Source: Solenopsis invicta (taxonomy: Eukaryota; Arthropoda; Insecta; Hymenoptera; Formicidae). From it: a stretch of DNA of 64,000 bases. Shown piece by piece: positions 47,403 through 61,030 of this stretch (positions are counted from its first letter, which is position 1; every line of letters starts with the position of its first letter). Below the pieces are notes generated by a model. The model made no database searches. It was given only the letters and a program-made list of their open reading frames with translations, and had not been told where the DNA came from. The translations under genes were made by a program, and so were the position numbers. The stretch covers positions 30,831,275-30,895,274 of the forward strand of contig NC_052664.1 in the NCBI RefSeq assembly GCF_016802725.1. Direction: 5' to 3'.

Positions 47403-49861
47403 GAGTCGATCGAAAGCTGACGAGCGCGGCCGATCGGACGAGTTATAATGAGGCAAGTACTCCCAGAGTCGACTCAATGAGATTATACCGATTTTGTGGA
47501 ATAACAAAGTAAACTGCTTTTGCCTCCGTCCATCTCAAAGTAGAACGACCGCGACTTATCGGCGATTACCGGTTGCGATCGGTTGTTCGTTTTACATATT
47601 TATCGCGATTCGCCAGCGCGCTGATAAATTGTCGGCTCTCCCGCTTGAAATTCGGGCGGGTCGTGGTCGAAGTTAGTAAAATTATACATGTAGCCCAGAT
47701 TATCATACGCAGATACGAAGCGATTGAATTGGCTATAATGCTGAACTGCCGCAGATTCTATAGGACACAAGATTCCGTTAAGTTGTTCCTAGAAAGAATT
47801 TAATAATTTCTTTTTAAAGCAAGATCTTTTAATAAATTATTTCTTATAATTTGTAATTCTCAAGATAATTCTCAAGATCAAAGTAAATCATAAAGTTATA
47901 GATGTTGTACAAAATATTGTGGCTGAATTTATTGTAAAAACAAAGTTATATGAAAAGTTGTTGAACATTGTCACAAATTTATTCCAAATAGAACGTTTAT
48001 TTTATCTTAATATTTTAACTAGTTATTTTTTTATCAATTTTATCCCATTTAATGAAAAAAACATTAACACGTGACAAATGATTGTTGAAAAAGATGGGAA
48101 AATCTCGAGATCCATTCTGTTCTAAGAAAAATACACGGTGACATTCCCAATTCTCGATCCTACCGAAAATTTCCACACCTTGGAATGCCAACGGCGTTTT
48201 GTCATTATATCGGCTACTTTCATAAGTAGTGGTAATTTCAGGTAGCAACCGAGCGTTTAGTGAGACGATCAAAGGCCGGTTTCGGAGCCTCAGCTCAAGG
48301 CTCTTTGCAGTTCATTGATTTCTGAAGAGTTGACAAACCTGTTCGTTTTCATTCCCGCGAGATTATTAATTAGCCACGATCTCGTTCGCGGATAAAATGA
48401 AGAAGATTCGTCAAATAATTATCTTATCGAAAATAGCATGATTGACGCCGTCAAAAAAATTAAAGTGACATGAAGATAAGTTAGTATATTAACATGCAGT
48501 GACACCGGGAATTACATGGATAAAAAAGTAAAATCTTGCGTATTCTCTAAAAAGTAGAATACTTGCGCATTCTACTTTCTTAGGAGACAATTTTATAAAT
48601 TCCACAAAAAAATGTTTCTCTGTGCATTAGAATATATTCCCTCCTTCGTAAATCGATCGTAGAAAGATGATCGAATTTGAAAACGGTTTCTCGTGCATAG
48701 TTGTGTAATTCTTTATTGTATAATTTAAGGTCAAAAGGATTACTTCTCTCGGAATTTGCAGTTAAAAGAATAGACAATTTTAGCTTGAGGGAGTGATAGA
48801 CAACAGTAATCTACCATTGACGAGGTAATATAATTTACCACGAGTACAAATAATAATAATTATTATTATCCGCCCGTCAAACAGTGGCTCCAGAGAGCAA
48901 ACGCTCCCGAGGGCATCGCGAGAAATCTAATTAAACGAGTGCCAACGACTGGCCCGAATACCGACGCGATCATGTGAACCAGAGCTGGCCCGACGATCGT
49001 GCGAACGATGCAATTGCGATAATTTTGAACGCCCACTATTTTGCAAATTCCTATGAAAAAATAAAACTTTTTTATTTAATTTAATTCGGAACATTATTAA
49101 ATTTCAAAGTAGTAATCTCTGATTAACGTGTGATTTTATTCTCGGCAAGTTTTAAAATTCATTCTATCGTTTTATCACGTATACTCCATCCAGGTGTGGC
49201 ATACCCAAGTCAACCTTGATCGCTTAGAACTTTCATAAAAATGAACATAGTTTAACATTTTTTATTTTCAATCAAAGCGCCAGACGGTAAAGAATATAAC
49301 GGTACTGAACAAATGTATCCTTATTAATAAAACAGTTAAGCAATAAAGTGTGAACAACAGAATGAAACCAGTTTAGTGGATTTTAAGGAGTAATAACGCT
49401 GCTTTGTCGATTGTTATAAAGCAATTATATACAAAAATTAAATTTTTCATTAACATACATTTAAAAAAGAAACCAAACAAATGGGGATGCGAGAACGAGT
49501 GTGTACACCGGCGTTCGCGTGCATAAACAAAGAATATCAATAATTTCTTTTTTAACGCAATAAAAAGAGATCGCGTGTACAAAAACGGGAGCTGTGGATC
49601 TTCCGGGGCCCATCTGAACGCGACCCGACGACCGCGCGGCAAAGCTTTAAACAGTAATGCGGGATAATTCACTTGACGCAGTTCAGGTATGTAGGGTAGC
49701 GATGCCATTTTATGCTCCCGCAGCAGACCGCGCGGAGGGCAGCAGAAGATAGCGGTACCGCAGATCCAGTCCGTGCCGGGCAACCACACCGGGCCCCATA
49801 GGAGAGGCCGAAGGTCGCATCGGACATGAACACGCCCGGGAGAGCCGGCGACCTACCTTAC

Positions 49862-49879
49862 CTTAATCGCTGCCGCCAT
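49862..49879 (-). CDS. possible mini first coding exon (MAAAIK + donor)
   Basis: On the minus strand, CAGC precedes ATG GCG GCA GCG ATT AAG, then GTAAGG, a good donor. The start context suits insect initiation and the block is GC-rich. It cannot be placed in Notch without EGF-coding exons between here and 23.7 kb, and no partner exon was seen. This may be chance. Confidence 0.12.
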
Positions 49880-51055
49880 GCTGACGCGCGTATCTCGCAG
49901 TTATCTATCTCTTTTTCTCCTTCTCTCTCTCTCTCTCTCCATATGTATTCTCCTCGTCTCTCTTCCTCGATCGACCTCATCCCTCGCTGCGGCGGTAAGA
50001 GATATCCCATCTCGTTTTCCAACCGCCGCAACAACGATAATTAAGTTAACTGTCTTGAAATCGGATTCGCGAGACGCGGACGTGAGGATACGGCACACCC
50101 GGCACACACGGCTGCCGGATGAGAGAGCTCACGGAAGGAGTCCTCTATGAGATCTTTGGATGTAACGTCAAAAGCAAGTACCGATTTTCCGAGGCACGAA
50201 GGTCGGCAACTCTCGATCCGGAAGAGGTAAAACTGAACGAGTCGAGGAAAAGGAAAATGAACATCCCCTCTTATTCCTCTCTTACGCAATATGCAATTTT
50301 TACAATCGATAGATATTTCCAAGCAAACTCTGCGAATCTTCCTGTCAGTTGGTGTAAATTAAGTTTTATCGGTTCGCGAGTGGATTGGAGAAGTTGCCGG
50401 CATTCACGTCGAGCTTCGATCGAATCATCGAGAGAAGATTATTAAACTAAGTTCAATTAATCACCGGCATGTGGAAAGGAATATATCACGCTTTTCGTCC
50501 AAGTGACATGCCCCCCTCCCCGGTATATGGTTATTACGAGTAGAACCCGGTTTTGGGCAAACCTGTCAGCGTGTCGTGATCAATGAGGGCTGGAAGCATC
50601 GAGATCGGATTTGAATAATTATCTCTTACTTCTTCCTCGGCTCTTCCGACAGCAATTACCGAACCGGTCATATTTCCGATACATTGCGGCGCCGGAGCGG
50701 CTAAGAGGGATGCGCGGATGCAAATTGCTCCGCACTCCAAATATAGATTCTCGCCTCGTGTTCGTTACGTGTGAGAAGAATCCGAGTGATTCGTCGTCGG
50801 CGGCGAAAGGGGAGCGGAAGGGTAGACAAAAACTTAAGCTAAGAAGACGCGCGCGAGAAAAAGAGAGAAAGAGAGAAGCGTAAGGATGGCTTGGCCAAAC
50901 ATAAATTAGGGATAACGAGCGGACCCGCCGCTGGACCGATATTCACCCATTAAGACCGTTAACCGACAGTCAGCATAATGGCGTTCCGTTCTATGGCGGA
51001 TAATTACAGACACGAGCGCGCTTCCGCCGGTATCCCGTATACTCTTTCACGCATC

Positions 51056-51079
51056 TCCCTCTCTCTCTCTCTCTCTCTT
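51056..51079. repeat. short (TC)n microsatellite
   Basis: CTCCCTCTCTCTCTCT-type run of about 24 bases. Confidence 0.8.
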
Positions 51080-52394
51080 TTCTCCTCATCGTCTCCAAAT
51101 CTTGAAATATCATTCTAAATTACAGCCTGCTTACGTAATTGCCGTCTTCCATACGCGCTGATGGCCGAGACGTAACTTACGATTCATATTAACGTGTTAG
51201 CTGTCTGATACAGTGGTAATTAATTAGCGATTAGCACACGTTACGGTGTCACGCATCGTCCTAATCGAACACAAAAAAAAATCTCGGTTTTCTTGCACGA
51301 GACCATTCAAATGATAAATCTCACGACTAAAAGCAATCCTTATTAAAAGTCCCGTTTAGTCGATTTAGAATCAAATGAAAAAATTGAATATTTGTTGTAA
51401 CTATCTGTTCTAATATATATTATATATATAGAATACTTATTAGAATACTTAAAAATACGTGTTAAAAATATTTGTGTTACCCATGTGTTTTGTGTCACAC
51501 GTATAAACATGTATTAATTATGGAATATGTAATAATATATAAGAAAGCATATTGTAAAAAAAAAACAGCGATACATAATATTTTGTGTGGTACACTAGTG
51601 TAATCTAACGATATAATACTTATCATCAAGCTAGAGATTTTCATCATTACGAGAGTGGTGTTCTTCCGAAGAGCGTTAGAGCGTAGGTAGTCTTCATTAA
51701 GTCATTTGTCACGAGACAGGCTGTGCGGCCCAACAGTTTCTACGTAATCCTCCAGGATGGAACAGGGGTCGGCGTAGACGGGAAAAAGCGAGAGGAATTC
51801 TCTTTTTAGAGGTACTGCATAATGCCCCCGGTCTTGGGGGGCATATCGTTCTTCATTAAACTTATCAAATACTACGTTCTACCGAGGTCCTTTATTGCCT
51901 GGTGCGTCTAGCCTATTAGACAACCGTTAGGCGTTTCCAATGAGATTGAGTCAACTCATGGACGCTACACGGATTGCGCTTTACAATCCTACACCCACAA
52001 CGACACCCATGGGTATAGCAGGCCATAATAATCGTCCGGCGATCGTTACTTGCAACATTTCTCCTCGAATGATTGAGTGACGATTCAGCATATGATTACA
52101 ATGAGTGTACTTTCGGTATTTCTCGTAAAAACGCAGGGATACGTTAGCTGCTTTCGATGACGCTACAGTTCCACGCCGACAATGAATTCTGCGTGAGGTC
52201 GAAGCGCGGGTCATCGCCGATAATTAAACCGTGACTGCGAGTCTCGATCGTAGCTCCGACGACTTACAAATCGCGCCGGTGAGGAGGTTCTACTTATAAC
52301 TCGTTAATCAGCGCCGATGACGACCGCCGCGGTGCGATACATCGTCGGCGAAGTGTGGGCCAGTTGCATACTCTCAACATGTCCACGAGACAAG

Positions 52395-52397
<3 letters not shown>

Positions 52398-52443
<46 letters not shown>
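52398..52443. repeat. (GA)n microsatellite
   Basis: Nearly pure GA dinucleotides for about 46 bases, likely length-polymorphic. Confidence 0.95.
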
Positions 52444-52445
<2 letters not shown>

Positions 52446-55400
52446 TCACGTAGAACCTGAAGTGACCTGACCCGACCTCTAGGAAGGCGGCGCGACTCCG
52501 CCAAAACCAATCAAGTGTGGCTCGGAATGCCGTTTCGCTCCGAGGTCTTCGACTTCCATTCGCGGAATGAACTCAAAGACCCTTTCTCTCACTTCCCCGT
52601 CGCGTACTTGCCCGTTCTCTTCGCACCGCGCACGTTCGCTCACTCGCTCGCTCGCATCGCTTCGGCGAGGCGCTCGCTACATATGCACCGGGCCCTGTTC
52701 ACACTCTATTTTCTCCCCACACGGGCAATTTAGCCTTAATTGAGATTCTAGCGAAGCGCGTCCTTGATGAGTTCATCTAGATCTCCCTCTGAATAGCCAC
52801 GCCGCTACCCACGCCGCTGATACTCTACGATCAAATTATGTTCCTAGTGTGGACCGCAATTTTCTATGACAACTCATACATTGACGTTCGGAAACATGTG
52901 CAAGGAGAAGCTCGCAAGACACTTGTACGTAAAGAGCTAATAATTTTTCCGCCGTTATCAATAAGGATGATACAGATGACGTTTAACGTCGAAATGTTTA
53001 TACCTGTGAAAAAATCGCGGGTAAGATTGTAGACGGAAGAACGAGCCGCGAAAAGTCGGCATCCCAACGTTGTTCTCCGAGATCGAGAGAGACGACGGGC
53101 AATTAAATAATTGGCTCATTAAAGCGGCGGTGTACTTTACGATCTCGACACGACCGCCACACTTCCAAGAGCGTGTCCCGAAGGAAGGAATGAGAACAGC
53201 ACGGTGTCGCTGGGACCCGAGGGTACGAGATAACGAGGCCATCAGGGCCCGGGGCCGCCAGACGAATCGCGTATCACGCGTCGTCAATTAGTCAGGCGCA
53301 GCGACTTGCACGATAAATCGATGCCGGTATGTACGAGTATCTGTCGGTCGAATTTACGAAGCGGCCTGCGACTGCTTTTCGTACTAGCAAAAATCGGTTG
53401 AGTTTACTTCGGTGAACGAAGGTCACTGGTAGAAAAATAAGCGGACACGCACGCGCTGCCGAGTAATGGAAGCAGATAAAGCAAATACGAGAAATATCTC
53501 TTAATTCCATAAATCTGACAATCAGGTCATCTGCTAACGTCGGAATACTTTTTTTCGTTTAATGTAAGCGAACGATGTGTAAGTATTATTACCGTATTAT
53601 TTACCATCCGATTTCAGGACTAGATATAAAAAATCGAAAACCAGTTACATGTAAGAGGCCTCAAAAACATAGTTACGTACAATTGGTACTACATGATTTA
53701 TTTAGTAAAAATATAACGAGATATAATTCTCATCTTTGAGGGATTAAGAACAATGGATAATTTTTGCACATTAAATTTAAGAGAGAGATATAAACTGTGC
53801 GGCATAGAATTAGTAAAAATCATGTTTTAAAAAAAAACATTGTTTTTTTAAATACATATTTTATATATTAATATAAAATATATCGATATAAGATAATAAA
53901 TTACAGTGTGTATATTACTCACAATCAGTACAGTTAACGGTAGAGAACTTTTTTCAACTTTATCTTTCAGCGTTCTCCATGACAATTCTTCCGTAAAATT
54001 CACGCGACACCGCGGCAAATGAGTGCACTCGTCCGCAAAATCGTCACATGGATCATTAGTTCGATGCTGCTGTTAATTAATCGGTCACTCGGGTAATGAA
54101 GATCGCGATATAGCGGCGATACATTGTCGAGGCAGGAGCGTCACGCCCCGTGCACCGTTGTGATAGAGAAGACAAAACGGCGAGGAAGAGGCGAGGTCGA
54201 CTTAGAAGGTGCTCGCGAGCGTCCCGGGTCATTATTACGCGGACCGTGATAATGATCGACTGATTGCGCGCCGTGCGGGAGTGACCCGCGGCCGCTGATC
54301 CTGGCGCCCCGGGACGTCCCGGGACCGCTATTCGCTACAGGATCACAGGATGAGACCATGAACTTTTCGTGGAGGCGCGTGTGCGCATTACTACAAATCA
54401 CTATGATTTCCTTGACAATCGATGCACCGCCGCTGGCGCGGGGAAATTATCGAGAACCCCGTGTGCGCCCGCGACCCGGATTGCGATCGGGCGACCGACG
54501 AGCACGTTGTCTTTACGTAAAGTCGCCTTACAGTGTAACGCTGCGACCTGACGTTAAGGAAGAAATGTAATTATACATGCGGAAGACGTCGTTTTCCCTC
54601 GTATAATATGGAGGAAACTCGTTGCGAGAGTAATGACGGAGTTTCTCCGTATGCGGAACGAGCGTGTTTAATGATTATCGTTGAACGTCACATAAAAGAT
54701 GAAACTGTCAAAATATCTCGAGCAATTAAAATCACTTTGAAAGTAGACAGTAGGGATACGATAATCTTGAATAAATAAAAGATGCAATTATTTTCTCCAA
54801 ATAAAATCTACAATTATAATTTTATTTATACTTTTTTTATAATTTTATTGCTAAAGTAAAATAATTAATTTTATCGTAGAGAAATGATACATGTGCAACG
54901 TTTACTCTACATTTTTTTATTAATCGATCAAGTTTAATCCATTCTTGATTATGTTATTTCGATCAAATTAGAACGAATGACACTCTAAACTGTTCTTTAT
55001 GACTTATTAAAATGATAAGTATATTTTCGAAAGTCCCGAAAAATCTCGACTTCGAAGTATACCTGTTTTCGCATATTCTTTCTAAACGGAAGAACACAAA
55101 GTATTCGATTTAAGAGGCATACCAATGGTACGTTCCAAAGAAGAGAGCTTCGTCGGGAGTCTCTTTTCCTTCTTTCTCTATCTCGGTCCGCGTGCGACCC
55201 CCGGAGGGCATGATTTATGACGAGTCCCGCTAATTACCATGAGGCCGGCCCGGATACACAAGGAGATATCACAGATATTGATTCAATTATCGAGATTAAT
55301 AGCCGCGGGATTGCGACGACGGTGGAGACCCAATGATTTATCACGGAGGCAAATGCAAGGAACGACCACCGCCGTCCGCGTCGTCATCGCAAAGGAACAT

Positions 55401-58400
55401 CCCGCGAACGGCACCAGTTGAAACCACGAGGTTATCCTGGACCCGCTAAACGTGTCAACGAGCGAGGGTCTGATTTACTCTCGTTCGGGCCGAGAATCGT
55501 GACTAATCTCCGCGATCGAGTAACCGTGAGACTCACGACGACGCGGCGGCGCAACGCCGCGTCTTACGAGGGCGATAGATAATCGAGATAAAAGACTCTC
55601 AGGTAGCGGCCGGTTGAGAGTCGTCAATAAGACCCGTTCAACTCACCGAGAGTGCGTCGGCGAAAGTGAAAAAGATTCGCATCAATGAAGTCGTCTCTCT
55701 GCGAAGATTAGGTTTTTGTGGCCAATAGTGGATAAGCGAAGTTCATAACAGCGATATTAACCATAAAACTATAAGTACTTTGCTCGAGATGAAAGCGGGT
55801 ATCATAAAATTATACTGTGAGCCCTCTCGTACTATCTCTTATTACGAGGCTTTAAAATGTCTGACGAATGATGGCAGTGGATGTAAAATGTGCGTACATG
55901 TATGAACAATGCGTAAAATAAATACAAAATTAAATAATAAAGTGCGCTCATTTACAATATAAAATCATTTTCATTACAGCAGCAAAAGTTGTGCGCCTAA
56001 AATTTCAATTTAATTCATATTTGGTTGATTTTCGCAGAAAGTTGTCTTCCTGTATTAACAAATTTATGGTGCTATTTTAATATGATTACTTATATAATTG
56101 CTAATTTTATTCAGATGTAAAAACTTTACTACTTTAACATAGAAAACTGGCTGTCCATATATTAAGGCTCGATTTGCTGACAATGAAGTTTTTAATTGTT
56201 TTAACAAATCTTTTCTTCCGTAATTCTTCTTTGTATTTTTTAACATTTCTCATAGTTATTTTCTATTACATACTATTCGCATATTCGCATTAGAATTTTA
56301 ATATATTTGAAATAGCATACACATACACATTCTAAATACAATACTAATTGAAACAATCTGTACGTAGTTTTTTGATACTAAAACAAAAATTATATTTTTT
56401 ACTAATAAGATTCTAAAATAAATTATTGAAAAGTTGCACTGTGCATATGTAACATGGGATATTTTAAGACTGCTCGAAAGAAAGATCGTTGTTACAAAGG
56501 TAACAAATATGAAATTAGCATAAGAAATTAAGTAGATAATTTCTCGGATAATTTCGAAACGATTGCCATACCAAATATGGCTCGTGAATTAATTGCTCTT
56601 TCATTTCTTGCTGCGGAAGAAGTATGCTTCGTTCGAGAAGTCCACACGATGGGGGACAGTATTCAAGATCGAAGAAATGGGGAAAAAATGCAAGTAGTCG
56701 AGAGTGTGGGAAATGAGATAGAACGGGCCATCAAAGGCAAAAAGTAATTAGAGCAACGGTAATGAGGATTTAGTTTTTTCTTGCACGTCATCTCGGCGGT
56801 TAGTGCTTGCTCTCATTAGTGCAAGTATAATACACTGCTCTTTGCCGGGCGGATTTAATTCTTTCGTCCACGATACACGATGCTGTATCTTGAGTTTATA
56901 ATCGTGAGACTCAATTGTCATCAATAGTGATAACAGAATCCGATCAGAAGTATCGTAATTTTCAATCTTAAACAAAATTTACAGACCTGCTATTTTTCCT
57001 CACAAGCAACTTTCCGATTCACTCTCTAATTTATTCACTTTCTTCAGGTTATTTCTAATAAATAAATCCTTCTACTGCATGGAGTTTAGGTTCTCATCGT
57101 TAAAAAAAGATATTTTTCTTATACAACTCGATTGAACAAAGTATCTTTCTGACTTTTATTTAAAAATTCCTGAGTTTTATTCGATCTTGCAAAACCTTGC
57201 AGTCAAATTTTCTTCTCGCAGGCATGATGTAGGACAAATGGACATTGCTTCACGGAACAATGTTGAGATAGAAACCAAATTACCGTACGAGCGAAGTAAG
57301 GGAATAACTATTGGCAAGACTCTTCGGGATCCAATTCAAATTTAACTCGTGATCACCGCGGTTCAGGCAACGTGTAATAATCTACGATTTCGAAGGGAGC
57401 ACTGTGCAAGAAAGAGCCCCATTGTCTTTGCAAAATTATCATGACACCCTCGGGGCGCACGATCGCTCGTCTACGAAACGAGCACCTTCGACTTTCGATC
57501 AACAGGAACGATCGTTTCTGGGCCCACAGAGCCATGACTATCGAACGGTAATAGAGCAAACTTTATTTTTGTCGATACTTTTCACTGATTCAGCCGCGTT
57601 TATTAAAGTTTCTAAACAAATAATTTTATAATATGATAGCAATCATTAATTCGAAAATATTTAAGCCAAGCCTTCAACAAAAATACAGTTTGTCTTAAAT
57701 TCGACAATTTAATATATGCCATCATTGCTTACAAAAAAATATATGTATTTATATCTGATTGAAAAAAAAAATCACCTGACACTTCTATTTAAAATATTGT
57801 CAATCTTTCTGTAAACACTCAGAAATTAATAGCTATACATTGATAGTTTAGAAATGTAGAAATGTTTCGGCACAACAATAGCTAAATGGGCCTCTTTTCG
57901 TTTCGCATGGTTCGGAACGAGGAAATTAACTCGCGCACGGCCGATTCGCACGCTTATTACGTTGTAACGCATAATCGAGGGTGAGATTGTTGTCCGAGGA
58001 ATTCGTGGGATTTTTGACAGTTGGAAGTTTGTGCACGTTTGTGTGCATACTTCTCTCTCTTCTTTTTATGCAGTTACATTTGGGCAGCCGGTTGACTGCA
58101 CGCAAGGAGAATATTGGCCGATCATGTGACAGCTGGAAGACGCGTTGCGTGCGAGCGTACGACAATGTAACAATGTGCACGACGAAGAAAAAGGCGAGCT
58201 GAGGGACTGTATTCAGATTGTTATGTGTGCGTTGTGCACGTACGTGCTGACAAATATGAATGCCGATGTAATAGCAACAGGTTTACGACGCTCAAATATA
58301 ATTCGTGCCTGCTGAAAACTTGTGTGGTTTTAGTTTCATTTAAATATATATATTATAATGAGACGATCTGACACGCGCTCTTTAAATTAGAAATATACAT

Positions 58401-61014
58401 TCGCGGATACTTCGGAACCGGTTAAAGATTTGCGGATCAGAGATTATTCTTAAAATATATATATCAGAATTAAGTATCTTTCGTCATTTCTATCTGGCTG
58501 TTAATCGCGACCTTTAAAATCACCACTGTCCGTCATCGTTTTGTGCCGATGTAGTTTCTTGAAACTTTGTTTCGCGAATGCATCAAGATACTCTTAGTTG
58601 CCAAATTGATTCGTCGTACGTCGCGTGACAACGAACACAAGGACGCGCGATGCATCGCGAAATTAATGGCGCCGCAAACCACAGGTTTGGATCCACCACT
58701 TTTTCTTTTAATTTCGAGATCATCAGGTGTCAAGAGCGATAACTTCCTGGCCGCACACTTGCGAGATATCTCGCGAGCTTGCCCGGTCACCTCTTCCTTT
58801 CTATTTAACGGCATATCGAGAAGGACCTGAGAGAAGGAATGATCGCGATAGCATCCCTTCGAATTCTTCGCTGGCAGGAAAAAAAAAGGAGAATCGGGTA
58901 GCCCTTTGCAACAAACGCTCAATAATTTTAACGAGTCACCGAGCCGGACAGTACGGTTCGACTTCACAACTTTAATTGGCACCCGAATATTTGCATGGCT
59001 CCTCGCCTTTTTTTCTCTCTCCAGACCCTATCCTATTCATTTTGCTCTCTTATCATCGCAACATTCCACTTCATCAAGATGCAAAGCCGATTACAATGCA
59101 AAACATTAATTTTTAATAATTTTTAATAATAATCAGCACTTTAAACGAAAATCAGACAAAGTACTCGTCTCCGTCAACACATTTATGTAAAAGAGATTTT
59201 TATCTGTTATTGATTCTATAGATGAAAAACTCTCAATAATAAATAATTCTCTCAATATTTCTCTCAAAAGAGATACATGCCACACGCAGTTTCCAATATT
59301 TTCGGTCGAGACTCGGAGAATGCCATTTTTGTTATTTACATAATGCCCGATTTCTTCGATTCAAAGGTTCACGCACACGGAATGACTTATCGGTATCCTA
59401 CGTGTTTGCGTATTAAATTAAGTATATATATATGCAAGCAGCGTGCGCGCTGCATATATTCATGCCGACTTCCATCGCTATCGGAGTATCAATTTCGAAT
59501 AGGCTCGATGCATCTGACCGGTTCCCTATCTCTACCTCTCTCTCTCTCTCTCGAGGGTTCCGCAGGGGCTTCCACGGCTAGTTTTCTCGGGGTCACGAGG
59601 GAGTAAATAAATTCAGCGAATAATTCCGTTGGGTAGAGCTTCCCTGGTGACCGGTATGGGCGTGTTAGCATCGGGGCTATTCAAGCGAGTCTGCGGTAGC
59701 CTCGGGACATCACGAGCAGAAAAGCACGCTCTTTCCTTCGCCTCTCCTTCTCGGTTCGCCCTCCTCCTCCTCCTCCTCCTTCCACCGTATCTTACCTCCC
59801 TTGCTTCCCACCATATCTTACCTCCCCGTCTTCCTCTTCGTTTTAGTCAGGTACGTTCTTCATACGTTTCTCATCTCGGTTCTACACAGAGACCTTTCTT
59901 GCGCGAATCGCACTTCGTGCGAGATTCTAAAGCGATATTTCCGCGTTGATAAAACTTTGCCTTTTATCTCAACGTTGCGAAAATTTCGCTGCAGCTGGGA
60001 GAATAAAATTCTATTCGGAATTTAGTTTATCTCTAGAAACCGATTACCCGCTTCAATCAGATTTAATTTGTGAAAGTTCACGTTAATAAAATTAGGAATC
60101 AGTAATTATAAAAAAAAGATCTGTACGTTTACAAATAAGTAAAGAAAAGTGTCGCCAAAAATGAGAAAAATATTGTTATACAATTTTTTTTATAAATTTC
60201 TTATTGCTTTGTAAGACTTGTACATCGAATAGGTACGATAAACTATGCGTTCTAATCCTTCGATTTACAATATTTGATACTCGCACCTTTGATCCTAAGA
60301 TCGCGTGATATACTGCTTTTGCGGCAATCGCACGAATGTTCATCATGCAGAACGGTGCACAGCCTTAATGCTATATTTATACGTGCGAGTCAGATCATAT
60401 CTCGGCGATCGCGCTTCATTACCGTGGACGTATTTCGTGAAACTAGAATCTCATAGTTCTGACGTATAATCGTTAATCCGCGCCCGTAAACGATCGATGA
60501 CCTCAGATCAATGACGATCTACAGAGGAGATTTTAGATTTCAAAATTATGTGAACGACCCATTTAATCGAATAAATTTTTATTATGGATAGTGAAATATC
60601 TACTTATGAGAATTTCGTGTATTTTTATAATCCTTCGCAATTAAAAAGCAGTCATTAAAAGATTTGTAAAGTTGTGAGAAATTATCAATACAAAATTCCG
60701 AAAATGTATACGAATATGCACACGCATCGTATTAACATTTTTTTCAAAATATTTAAAAGCATAAAATTGCGAAAAACTAACCTTTGAAGTTTAAAAAACA
60801 ACAATGACTAATTAACACCTAACCTAACCAGAGAACTAGAAAAAAGAGAAAAGATTTCAACAAGAACGACAAACAGAAGGAAGACGAAGATGAGAATTTC
60901 GTACAGTCTTTTACTTTACCGCATAAATTTTTTTTTACCAAAAAAATTGTTAGATAAAAATGCAATTACAACAAAAATTGAGCTAAAATATTAAATAAAA
61001 TTTTTTTTTTGTTC

Positions 61015-61030
61015 GTGCCATATATGGCAC
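61015..61030. promoter_or_regulatory. palindromic CArG-box-like site
   Basis: GTGCCATATATGGCAC is a perfect 16-bp palindrome whose core CCATATATGG fits the serum-response-factor consensus CC(A/T)6GG. A TTTACCGCAT / ATGCGGTAAA inverted pair (60915-60924 and 61034-61043) lies around it, so it could equally belong to a small inverted-repeat element. Confidence 0.3.

Noticed and set aside
49373..49789. 138-residue minus-strand frame near a GC-rich block
   Set aside because: No family match. The Cys and hydrophobic runs do not form a signal peptide followed by EGF repeats, so it is not the Notch 5' end.
60818..60829. CCTAACCTAACC, two and a half copies of the insect telomere repeat
   Set aside because: Too short to be more than chance and isolated in ordinary intron DNA.
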